Assembly (NCBI GenBank): GCA_013140985.1
Contig: JABFRU010000011.1
Coordinates: 1 to 64,000 of the forward strand
Source of the DNA: Chitinophagaceae bacterium
GTDB lineage: Bacteria; Bacteroidota; Bacteroidia; Chitinophagales; Chitinophagaceae
Direction of reading: 5' to 3'
DNA length: 64,000 bases
The notes beneath the pieces were generated by a model. That model was not told where the DNA came from, did not search any database, and saw nothing but the letters and a program-made list of their open reading frames with translations. Below, piece by piece: positions 17,234-25,612 of this stretch (position 1 is the first letter of the stretch; every line of letters starts with the position of its first letter). Position numbers and translations under genes: made by a program.

Positions 17234-18010
17234 TCAACGAAGTAAAAGATTTTCAAAAGCCAATGAGTCGCCATTGAAAACATTAAAATCAACATCGCCT
17301 ATAATGCCATTCACCTTGCCTTTGTCGCTGTGTTGCCAAAATACCCAGCCACGGCTGATCCTTGGTTGTTCCATTTGATAATAATGGGCTATCCATAGCG
17401 GATAAGCATCAAACCCGCTTCCGAGATTGCGATTATAAAAATCAACGTTGGTATAAATGATAGGCTTTACCTTGTAATAGTTCTCTGCAACATCCAGCCA
17501 TTCCTTTGCTTCTTTTTTTATTTCTGCAGAAGTAGCGCCGTTTAGTTGCTCTATATCCAAAACAGGTGGAAGGTCGCCGGGTTTCAAATCTACTTTATCA
17601 ATAAAATTTTCTGCCTGCAGCCTTCCGTCTTTCGAACCAATAAAAAAATGATAGGCGCCCCGAATCATATCATGATCGCCTGCTCTTTTCCAGTTTCGTT
17701 TGAACCAAGGATCAGTATTGCCAATTCCTTCCGTGGCTTTGATAAATGAAAAACCCAACTGGATGTTTTTTACTTTCATCGCTTTCACTTCTTCCCATGC
17801 AATCATGTCCTGGTATTTGGAAACATCAATACCATGAATGGAATAACTCTCAGGAATAACAATGCCGAACTCAGGATAGCGGGCAAATTTTATTTTTTTC
17901 CGATAGCCGATCTTTTCCCATAACATATATCCTCCAATGATTAACAGAATAACTATTACAGCTGACCAGGCAGCTTTGCGAATACGTTTTCTTTGTTTGC
18001 GGGAAAACAT
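17234..18010 (-). CDS. GH25 family lysozyme-type glycoside hydrolase
   Basis: The ATG at 18010 (MFSRKQRKRIRKAAW) is chosen over the TTG at 18031. A cytosolic basic stretch is followed by a transmembrane anchor (about 11-30), then the GH25 domain: GIDVSKYQ (first catalytic Asp), FSFIKATEG, YHFFIG, and PVLDIEQL (Asp/Glu pair), the expected order for N-acetylmuramidases. Probably an anchored periplasmic peptidoglycan hydrolase. Confidence 0.9.
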   Translation of the reverse strand: MFSRKQRKRIRKAAWSAVIVILLIIGGYMLWEKIGYRKKIKFARYPEFGIVIPESYSIHGIDVSKYQDMIAWEEVKAMKVKNIQLGFSFIKATEGIGNTDPWFKRNWKRAGDHDMIRGAYHFFIGSKDGRLQAENFIDKVDLKPGDLPPVLDIEQLNGATSAEIKKEAKEWLDVAENYYKVKPIIYTNVDFYNRNLGSGFDAYPLWIAHYYQMEQPRISRGWVFWQHSDKGKVNGIIGDVDFNVFNGDSLAFENLLLR

Positions 18011-18327
18011 AGAGGTGGTTTGTCGTTGCAATTAACAACATAACAAATATAAAAGCTGGAATTCTTGTAAAATGTTAATTAAACGAATAAGAAAATGCCT
18101 CCGTGTTTTTATCACGGAGGCATTGTATATACCAGAAGTCTACGGATTAAAACTTACTGACGGCTAATAAAAGGCCTCAGTTCTTTAATTACTTTGAATT
18201 ACGGCACTGACCGTATTATGATTTGGTTGATTCGCTGCTGGAATGCTATAAAACAAAGACTGTACCAACTGGTTTAATAGCCCCGATAAATATGAAGGTT
18301 TTTGTGAGAACAAAAAGATGAAGACGT
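18011..18327. other. Intergenic stretch with uvrD terminator, no gene seen
   Basis: Between the GH25 start and the 3' end of uvrD. Apart from the terminator hairpin at 18094-18124, only AT-rich sequence with no long ORF or recognisable RNA was found. Confidence 0.6.
18094..18124 (-). terminator. Terminator of the uvrD transcript
   Basis: A perfect 12-bp stem (AATGCCTCCGTG with CACGGAGGCATT), 7-nt loop, followed on the minus strand by TTCTTATTC. It lies about 200 nt downstream of the uvrD stop. Confidence 0.7.
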
Positions 18328-20691
18328 TTACTCAATGATCCTTAGCTTGGCATAATTCAGCATGATCTTTTTTTCGCCATTATGTTCAAATTTAACCGTA
18401 GCGATCGGGTTATGTGCGGCTCCTTCCATTTTCATTACTTCACCAAAACCAAATTTTTGGTGCTCCACTTTTTGTCCTGCCTGCAAGTTGGAAGTATCAC
18501 TGGCAACAAAATCCGGTGAAGGAATATGTTCTTTTACTTTGGGTGGCTGTCCTTTCGGCGGCAAATAAGAAGGAGCTGACTTTGCAACACCCGGACCTGA
18601 ATTATAATAGGTACCTGATTGTTTATTGGCTGTTCCCGATTCACCATCATCAACCCAGCCTTTCATTTTATGGAAGGCCGAGCTACCGCCCCATTTACTT
18701 TGTCCCTGGTTTTTTATGCCTCCTCCTGCAAAACTCCTGTCCATATATTGTTCGGGTATCTCTTCAATAAAACGGCTTGGGTCATTTTGTACCAACTGCC
18801 CAAAACGATACCTCGTACTTGCATAAGTGATCCACAATCTTTGTTTGGCCCTTGTAACAACCACATAAAACAATCTTCTTTCTTCTTCCAATTCTTCTCT
18901 TGTGTTTATAGCTAATGCATTAGGGAAAAGCATTTCTTCCAAACCTGCAGCAAATACACAGGAAAATTCCAACCCTTTTGCTGCATGGATGGTCATCAAT
19001 TTCACGGTATCTGCATCGGGATCTTTTTCATCGGCATCAGTCAGTAATGTTATCTGTTGTAAATACGATGCAAGACTTTTATCAACCAGTTCACCATCTT
19101 CCGTATCGGGGCTTTCTGTCCATTCTTTTATAGAGTTCAATAATTCCTGAATGTTATCATAACGATTAACGCCTTCAGTACTCTTATCATTAAACAGTTC
19201 TTTGACCAAATTGGTTTGCTTGCCTACATGAACAGCTACTTCATAAGCATTCTGTTTTGTCAGCATGCTGGCAAAACTTTTTATCATGGTCACAAAATCT
19301 TCGAGCAGGTCTTTTGTTCCTGTCTTGAATCCTAACTCCGTGGCTCTTTCCATTACATCCCACATGGAGATATTATTCTCATTGGCAAATAGCAACAGTT
19401 TATCAATGGTCGTTTTCCCGATCCCTCTTGCCGGATAATTGATGATACGCTTTAATGCTTCTTCATCTTTTGGATTAACGATCACCCTCAAATAAGCAAC
19501 GATATCTTTTATCTCTTTCCGCTGGTAAAAACTGATGCCGCCATAAATGGTGTAGGGAATGCCCATTCTCCTCAACGCTTCTTCAAAAGCCCGGCTTTGT
19601 GCATTGGTACGGTAGAGTATCGCAAAATCTTTATTGCTGTAATGATTGCGAAGTTTTTGTTCCTGTATGCTGTCTGCTACAAATTTTCCTTCGTCATTAT
19701 CTGTTGATGTGCGGACCAGTTTTATCTTTTCACCTTCTGCATTCTCAGTAAATAATACTTTTTCTATTTGCCCTTTATTGTTCCTGATCACTTCATTGGC
19801 GACATGCAGGATGCTCTGGGTGCTTCGGTAATTCTGCTCCAGCTTAACTAGCTTCACTTCATCATAATCTTTCTGGAACTGCAAAATGTTTTGAATGGTA
19901 GCGCCGCGAAAACTATAGATACTTTGGGCATCATCACCAACTACACATACATTCTCATGCATAGCGCCTAATAACTTGATGATCTCGTATTGAGCAGGAT
20001 TGGTATCCTGGTACTCATCAATTAAAATATACCTGAACTTATGCTGGTATTTCGATAATGCCTCCGGAACATTCTTCAGCAACTCATAAAATTTCAACAA
20101 AAGATCATCAAAGTCCATTGCTCCATTTTTGAAGCATCGTTTGGTGTACGCATCATATATGTTTGCGATAGCGGGACGATTGGCCCGCATATCTTCCTGC
20201 TGAATGCCATAATCATTCCGGTATTCCGCCGGACCAACTAATGCATTCTTTGCTGACGAGATACGGTTATAAACAATATTGGGTTTGTAATGCTTGTCAT
20301 CAAGATCCAATTCATTCACTACCGTCTTCACTACAGATTTTGCATCATCGGTATCATAAATGGTGAAGTTGCGGGGATAACCGATCTTATCGGCTTCAAA
20401 ACGAAGTATCCTTGCAAAAACAGAATGGAAGGTGCCGATGTATAAATTTCTTGACTCCCCATCGCCAAGTATTTTTTCGACCCTTTCTTTCATTTCTTTC
20501 GCTGCCTTATTGGTAAATGTGAGCGCCAGAATGTTGAAAGCATCCACGTTATTGGCCATCAGGTGCGCCACTCTTGTTGTCAGCACTTTTGTTTTTCCGC
20601 TGCCGGCGCCGGCAATGATCATTATAGGTCCGTCAATATGAAGCACCGCTTCTCTCTGCCTTTCGTTCAACCCCTGCAAGTAATTAATCAT
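18328..20691 (-). CDS. uvrD: ATP-dependent DNA helicase UvrD/PcrA
   Basis: 787 residues, full length. Superfamily 1A motifs in order: Walker A GAGSGKT (about 28-34), FTNKAAKEM (Ia), LIDEYQDTNP (II), VGDDAQSIYSFRGA (III), LEQNYRSTQSIL (IV), the VKLMTIHAAKGLEF region (V) and VVTRAKQRLW (VI). The C-terminus has the Tudor-like PcrA tail (GQKVEHQKFGFGEV). It is a 3'-5' helicase for nucleotide-excision and mismatch repair and replication conflicts. It begins 11 nt after the stop of the TPR-ATPase gene, so it may be co-transcribed with it. The full-length housekeeping architecture argues against it being a defence-specific UvrD. Confidence 0.95.
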   Translation of the reverse strand: MINYLQGLNERQREAVLHIDGPIMIIAGAGSGKTKVLTTRVAHLMANNVDAFNILALTFTNKAAKEMKERVEKILGDGESRNLYIGTFHSVFARILRFEADKIGYPRNFTIYDTDDAKSVVKTVVNELDLDDKHYKPNIVYNRISSAKNALVGPAEYRNDYGIQQEDMRANRPAIANIYDAYTKRCFKNGAMDFDDLLLKFYELLKNVPEALSKYQHKFRYILIDEYQDTNPAQYEIIKLLGAMHENVCVVGDDAQSIYSFRGATIQNILQFQKDYDEVKLVKLEQNYRSTQSILHVANEVIRNNKGQIEKVLFTENAEGEKIKLVRTSTDNDEGKFVADSIQEQKLRNHYSNKDFAILYRTNAQSRAFEEALRRMGIPYTIYGGISFYQRKEIKDIVAYLRVIVNPKDEEALKRIINYPARGIGKTTIDKLLLFANENNISMWDVMERATELGFKTGTKDLLEDFVTMIKSFASMLTKQNAYEVAVHVGKQTNLVKELFNDKSTEGVNRYDNIQELLNSIKEWTESPDTEDGELVDKSLASYLQQITLLTDADEKDPDADTVKLMTIHAAKGLEFSCVFAAGLEEMLFPNALAINTREELEEERRLFYVVVTRAKQRLWITYASTRYRFGQLVQNDPSRFIEEIPEQYMDRSFAGGGIKNQGQSKWGGSSAFHKMKGWVDDGESGTANKQSGTYYNSGPGVAKSAPSYLPPKGQPPKVKEHIPSPDFVASDTSNLQAGQKVEHQKFGFGEVMKMEGAAHNPIATVKFEHNGEKKIMLNYAKLRIIE

Positions 20692-20702
20692 TTGAGTGCA
20701 AT

Positions 20703-23700
20703 TTACTTCCTATAATTCTTCATAATGTTCATTATTATTAACGCTGGCGCCCTTACCTCTGCTGCTATACTGTTAAGGAATAATTCTTCACCTTTATTCG
20801 TTAGGCCCTCGATCGCCACATAAAAAGGCCGCATAATTGTGTCCCAATTATTTTGAACAAATACCTTTAAAAGCGTTTCCCCGAAGCCAAGTCCGATGAT
20901 TACTGCTGCGGACCTGTACCAATCATCTTCTGTATTAGAAGGTAATTTGTCATTTTTGATAACATCAATTGCTTTTTGTACAAAAGGATTGGCGATGCCA
21001 ATATTTTTATCATAAAAAGCAAAAAGGGCCTCATTTAGATAATGACTGTCCCTTATTCCATCATCCGCTTGAATTGAATCAAAAAGCTTCTTGGCTTCCG
21101 TTATTTTCCCCATCTTGTCTCTCCATAAAAAAACAAGATTGTATTTTGCACAGAAAAAGTTTGGTTCTAAGTCTAATGCTTTTCTATAGACTATTTCTGC
21201 TTCAACATATTTGCCTAAATAATCTTGATATAAGTTTCCCAAACCATTCCAAAAAAGAACATTTTTTTCATCCAAACTGATCGCATTTTTATACGCCTCT
21301 TCTGCTTCTACATATTTACTCAAATAATCCTGATATAAATCCCCTAAATTGCTCCATGGGTATGCATTTTTTTCATCTAGACTAATTGCTTTCTTATATG
21401 CCTCTTCTGCTTCTACATATTTACCTAATTTTTCTTGATATAAAACTCCCAAGACATTCCAGAAGGAGGCGTTTGTTTCGTTTAAGCTGATTGCTTTCTT
21501 ATACGCCTCTTCTGCTTCACCAATCTTGTTTAATTTATATTGATATAAATTTCCCAAATTACCCCACACATACGAAAATTTTTCGTCTATGCGGATTGCT
21601 TTTTTATACGCCTCTTCTGCTTCTATAATCTTGTTTAGTTTATATTGATATAAATTTCCTAAACCATTTAAAGGAGAAGCAAATTTTTCGTCTATACTGA
21701 TTGCTTTTTTATACACCTCTTCTGCTTCTATAATCTTGTTTAGTTTATATTGATATAAATTTCCTAAACCATTTAAAGGAGAAGCAAATTTTTCGTCTAT
21801 ACTGATTGCTTTTTTATACGCTTCTTCTGCTTCTATAATTTTGTTTAGTTTATATTGATATAAATTTCCTAACCCATTCCAGGGAAAAGCATATTTTTCA
21901 TCCAAGCTAATAGCTTTCTTATACGCTTCTTCTGCTTCAGTATTCTTATTTAGTTTATATTGGTATAAATCCCCCAAGTCGTTCCATGGATAAGAATATT
22001 TTTCGTCCAAGCTGATGGCTTTCTTATATGCTTCTTCAGCTTCAACATATTTGTTTAATTTATATTGATACAAATTTCCCAAATTACTCCATGGATACAC
22101 ACTTTTTTCCGCTAAGCTGATGGCTTTTTTATACGCCTCCTCTGCTTCTATAATCTTGTTTAGTTTATATTGATATAAATTTCCTAAACCATTCCAAGGA
22201 GAAGCATATTTTTCATTGACACTTATGGCCTTCTTATATGCCTCTTCTGATTCTGTATATTTTTCTAGCTTATATTGGTACAAATTTCCTAAACCATTCC
22301 AAGGAGAAGCATTTTTTTCGTCCAAACTGATAGCTTTCTTGTAAGCATTTTCCGACTCACTATATTTTTCCAGCTTATATTGATATAAATTTCCTAAACC
22401 ATTCCAAGGAGATGCATATTTTTCATCCAAACTGATAGCTTTCTTGTACGCTTCTTCCGCTTCTATATATTTGCCTATATCTTGATACAAATTCCCCAAA
22501 TTACTCCAGGGATAGGTATATTTTTCATTTACGTTGATGGCTTTCTTGTACGCTTCTTCCGCTTCTGCATATTTCCCTAAATGATTTTTATATAAATTCC
22601 CTAAACCATTCCAAGGAGAAGCATTTTTTTCGTTTAGGGCGATGGCTTTTTTATATGCCTTCTCAGCTTCTACATATTCTCCTAGTTGATTCTTGTATAA
22701 ATTTCCAAAACTATTCCAAACTTGGCTGTCTTTTGCTTCTGGACCAAATCCCTTTTCAAAAGCTTCATTTTCCTTTTCTACCTCTTTAAAATAGTGCTTA
22801 TATAATAGCGTCAAAAGCTGCCAAGCGTTTTTATTGTTTTCATCAATCTTTAGTAGTCTTAATAAAGAAGCCTTCGTTTCATCATATTGTTTTTTATCAT
22901 TATAAAGCTTTATCTCATTCCATATGTCGTTTACTTTTTGTGCTTTAACTATATCTGGTATACTAAATTGATTCAATATTTCACCATCATCTATGCTCAT
23001 TTCAAAAAGTGTGTTATAGCTTTTCTCCCTTAAATGACTACTTATTTTATCATCCTTTATAGCATCCGCTAGAGCAAGGTCTAATACTACTTGATTTACA
23101 TTTTCACATTTACTTGTAATTCTTGCCCTGGCTATGTCGTGTAAATCATTTCCATAAAAAGTTTCTAGAAATCTAGTCAAACAATATAACTCTCTTTTTT
23201 GTCTGCGACTACTCCTGCGCATTAGATACCAGATATTAAAAAACCGTTCGCTCAACTCGTAAGAACTACCTTTTGCCTTATATGCATCCCCTTTTTGCAA
23301 CCAACCTACATCAACCAATCTTTTTAATTGAGGGGCAAGGTGTGAATTTTCCAAATGAGTAATATTTCTGAGTTGTTCCAAGGTAATAGGATCCCAGTTC
23401 AGAGCAACAGCATCAAGTACCACCTGTAATTGTGGGGCTAGTTCCTCAAATCTTGCTTTGTAAAGAGGGGTTATTGTATCTAATAGCGCATCCAGATCTG
23501 TTTGTATTTTTTCACTGAATCCTCCTTGTAATAGCGGGAAGAGAATTGCTATTGTACGAGGAGTTCCTCCTGTAAGCTGATATATCGCTACCAATCTGCT
23601 CCGGTATTGATATATTTCGGACTCAAATGCAGTGTTCCCTGTAAGTTTTGCCAAGTTTAGAAGTACGTTCAAACTTTCATCGAAAGATAATTTTTTTAAA

Positions 23701-24353
23701 TAACTGATCTGGAAAGCATCATAGAAAGGAGCCCCATAATCTACCGTTTCTTCAATAGTAATTGCACTGGCTCCAACTAATATAGGTGAACCAGCACTCA
23801 TCAGCGTACCTCTTAAATGGTGCTGCTCTTCTTTATTTATTTTATTAAATATTAAGTTTAGGTTGTCCACCAGTAATACAGGTCTTCTTTTTACCTTCTT
23901 TGTCCATTTTGTAAAAGCCTCATAAATTGTTCCTGCATCATTTGTTTTGTTTTTGGCAAGTTCCTGAATCTCTTTATCCAGAGCTATCAAATATTCTCTA
24001 CTATTTTCTTTATCTAATGCATCGGCCAGTGCATCCAGACAGTTTAACCAGAACTTAAACAACTTGTCCACATTATACTGTTCTTCCGGAAAGCTGAGTG
24101 CAATAAATGAATTACTGTATGGTTTCTTACGAAGTTCTGCTGCTATGCGTACAAGCAAAGACGTTTTGCCCATACCCCGCTGGCCGATAACGAGATAGTG
24201 TTGCGGAATAGAGCCGGGATTTTCATCGATAATTTTTTTAAACAGCAATTCAAAAAAGGGAACCCGGGTAATGAACATCTGTTCTATTTCTTCATCGCTT
24301 AACCTTCCGGGATTAAAGAAGCCGATTTTAGTTAATGGTAATATCTGTTTCAT
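20703..24353 (-). CDS. STAND-like P-loop ATPase with 15 tandem TPR units
   Basis: 1216 residues in three parts. (1) N-terminal AAA/STAND ATPase, about 1-300: Walker A GQRGMGKTS at 57-65 and Walker B PVLLVDNLN near 158-165. (2) A winged-helix and linker region, about 300-540 (ITHLENSHLAPQLKRLVDVGWLQ, then ELSERFFNIWYLMRRSSRR). (3) Fifteen tandem TPR units from about residue 546 to 1069, mostly 35 aa, consensus WNGLGNLYQYKLNK..EAEEAYKKAI, then a helical C-terminus. Protein-sensing STAND NTPases combine these parts; no nuclease, TIR or other effector domain is seen. It overlaps the upstream small ATPase by 4 nt (24350-24353) and precedes uvrD by 11 nt. Function unknown; a sensor/scaffold in a two-component ATPase system is inference. 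Confidence 0.85.
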   Translation of the reverse strand: MKQILPLTKIGFFNPGRLSDEEIEQMFITRVPFFELLFKKIIDENPGSIPQHYLVIGQRGMGKTSLLVRIAAELRKKPYSNSFIALSFPEEQYNVDKLFKFWLNCLDALADALDKENSREYLIALDKEIQELAKNKTNDAGTIYEAFTKWTKKVKRRPVLLVDNLNLIFNKINKEEQHHLRGTLMSAGSPILVGASAITIEETVDYGAPFYDAFQISYLKKLSFDESLNVLLNLAKLTGNTAFESEIYQYRSRLVAIYQLTGGTPRTIAILFPLLQGGFSEKIQTDLDALLDTITPLYKARFEELAPQLQVVLDAVALNWDPITLEQLRNITHLENSHLAPQLKRLVDVGWLQKGDAYKAKGSSYELSERFFNIWYLMRRSSRRQKRELYCLTRFLETFYGNDLHDIARARITSKCENVNQVVLDLALADAIKDDKISSHLREKSYNTLFEMSIDDGEILNQFSIPDIVKAQKVNDIWNEIKLYNDKKQYDETKASLLRLLKIDENNKNAWQLLTLLYKHYFKEVEKENEAFEKGFGPEAKDSQVWNSFGNLYKNQLGEYVEAEKAYKKAIALNEKNASPWNGLGNLYKNHLGKYAEAEEAYKKAINVNEKYTYPWSNLGNLYQDIGKYIEAEEAYKKAISLDEKYASPWNGLGNLYQYKLEKYSESENAYKKAISLDEKNASPWNGLGNLYQYKLEKYTESEEAYKKAISVNEKYASPWNGLGNLYQYKLNKIIEAEEAYKKAISLAEKSVYPWSNLGNLYQYKLNKYVEAEEAYKKAISLDEKYSYPWNDLGDLYQYKLNKNTEAEEAYKKAISLDEKYAFPWNGLGNLYQYKLNKIIEAEEAYKKAISIDEKFASPLNGLGNLYQYKLNKIIEAEEVYKKAISIDEKFASPLNGLGNLYQYKLNKIIEAEEAYKKAIRIDEKFSYVWGNLGNLYQYKLNKIGEAEEAYKKAISLNETNASFWNVLGVLYQEKLGKYVEAEEAYKKAISLDEKNAYPWSNLGDLYQDYLSKYVEAEEAYKNAISLDEKNVLFWNGLGNLYQDYLGKYVEAEIVYRKALDLEPNFFCAKYNLVFLWRDKMGKITEAKKLFDSIQADDGIRDSHYLNEALFAFYDKNIGIANPFVQKAIDVIKNDKLPSNTEDDWYRSAAVIIGLGFGETLLKVFVQNNWDTIMRPFYVAIEGLTNKGEELFLNSIAAEVRAPALIIMNIMKNYRK
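21147..22718. repeat. Coding tandem repeat, 15 units of about 105 bp (TPR)
   Basis: Direct repeats of 105 bp (one unit of 102 bp) encoding TPR helices. Units 9 to 11 (about 21.64-21.86 kb) are nearly identical at DNA level, including synonymous positions, which indicates recent copy-number expansion. Confidence 0.85.
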
Positions 24354-25519
24354 TTTACATGTCTGTTAAACCAGAAATCTCTTAAAAGAGGTGAGCGGAA
24401 CCGGTATATGCCATCTTCTTCCATGATGTAACCATCATTTTTCAGCATATACAACAGTAAGCTTACTATCTCGTCAGTTTTTTCAGGCGGAACTCCTGCT
24501 GCCGCAATGGCATTTATTATCTGTTTTCTTTTGAGGCCTTTTTTTTCCTGGCAAAGTTGCTTCAAAACAGCAAAGGCAAACTGTTTGTTGTGGTTATACT
24601 GTTCTTCTAATCTTTCAACCCAAGTGTTAAAGTGTTTTTCTTCAATAAGTCCCTTGTAGGCCTTATCCACAATTTTAATCTCTAGTGGCTGGTTTTCTAT
24701 CTCTTTTAGGTATTTTATTTTTTCGAAAATAATCTGTAAAAAGTAAGGCAAGCAGTATTCCAGTTTGTCTACAACCGCACTTTGTAAATCTTTTTCCAAC
24801 GGCAAGTTATTATCATGGCCAAGTTTGGCAAGCATTTCCATGCTTTTTCCCTTACTGTACGACTTAAGGAAAAAATCTGGCACATCATTAATAGCATCAC
24901 TAATACCATGTTGGTGAGTAAAATTTTCTATCCCAACTGAGCTACAAAATATCCACCTGATTTTTGAATCTTTTACCTGCCGGAGGGATCTGAGCCAATG
25001 CAGAAAATTGGTTACTTTCTTTTTGCCGTCTGCATCACTTTTCAGGATTTTAGTAAGCAATACTGTAAGCTCATCAAAAAAGATCAGAGTCTTCTCATCA
25101 TGATGCAGCAGGTCTGCAACCTGGCTGTACACCGATTCTCTTTCTCTTTCCCATTCCAATTTTGCTTCTGCACCACCTATCGTGAAAGATGGCCTTAGCT
25201 GACTGATAAAATTAAGCAGGCTATTCCCTTTGGCTTTTATTTTTTCCCAAAAAGAAAGCTCTTGTAGTGTTTTCACAAATGCTTCAAGAAAGTCAATCTC
25301 ATTAGTAGCAGATTTTTCCAGATTAATATCAATTGTATTCCACCCCTCTGATTTTGCTTTATCCAAAAGTTTAAACGCAAAAGATGTTTTTCCAACCCTT
25401 CTTGGTGAAGGGAATACATGGTTGTTCCCATTTACAATTCTGCTCCATACATAATTAAACTCTTCTTCTCTTCCGAAAAAATCATCCCCAACTACCGGAG
25501 GCCCTGTTATATTTCTCAT
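24350..25519 (-). CDS. P-loop ATPase (COG1672-like), partner of the TPR-ATPase
   Basis: 389 residues. It opens GPPVVGDDFFGREEE, the conserved box before the P-loop in archaeal-type ATPases, then Walker A SPRRVGKTS (about 38-46), Walker B LIFFDE (about 145-150) and a sensor-1-like RWIFCSSVGIEN. The C-terminal half is a helical lid and winged helix ending YRFRSPLLRDFWFNRHVK. Typical for ORC/Cdc6-related STAND-like ATPases of unknown function in Bacteroidota. Translationally coupled (4-nt overlap) to the TPR-ATPase; preceded by an inverted-repeat array that may be its operator. Confidence 0.85.
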   Translation of the reverse strand: MRNITGPPVVGDDFFGREEEFNYVWSRIVNGNNHVFPSPRRVGKTSFAFKLLDKAKSEGWNTIDINLEKSATNEIDFLEAFVKTLQELSFWEKIKAKGNSLLNFISQLRPSFTIGGAEAKLEWERERESVYSQVADLLHHDEKTLIFFDELTVLLTKILKSDADGKKKVTNFLHWLRSLRQVKDSKIRWIFCSSVGIENFTHQHGISDAINDVPDFFLKSYSKGKSMEMLAKLGHDNNLPLEKDLQSAVVDKLEYCLPYFLQIIFEKIKYLKEIENQPLEIKIVDKAYKGLIEEKHFNTWVERLEEQYNHNKQFAFAVLKQLCQEKKGLKRKQIINAIAAAGVPPEKTDEIVSLLLYMLKNDGYIMEEDGIYRFRSPLLRDFWFNRHVK

Positions 25520-25520
25520 G

Positions 25521-25600
25521 CTTCAAATTTTGAAGCAAATGTCTATACAAAAATTGTAATATACAAATTTGTATTTATACATATTTGTATATTTTTTGTA
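25521..25600 (-). promoter_or_regulatory. Inverted-repeat array upstream of the ATPase operon
   Basis: Three near-palindromes of type TACAA-n-TTGTA at 25546-25558, 25562-25573 (TACAAATTTGTA, perfect) and 25578-25589 (weaker, TACA/TGTA arms), with centres about 16 nt apart. A lone TTGTA half-site follows at 25596. A separate perfect repeat CTTCAAA-T-TTTGAAG (25521-25535) lies immediately before the start codon. This suggests cooperative repressor binding, but no regulator is identified. Confidence 0.5.
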
Positions 25601-25612
25601 ATTTATTGATAA

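Noticed and set aside
18328-20691. UvrD with an adjacent ATPase as a Gabija-type defence system
   Set aside because: Gabija pairs GajA (OLD-family ATPase/TOPRIM) with a shorter UvrD-like GajB; here the helicase is full-length PcrA with its Tudor tail and neither ATPase has a TOPRIM domain.
21147-22718. Regular repeats that could look like a CRISPR array
   Set aside because: They are 105-bp coding units in one frame with TPR consensus and no unique spacers.
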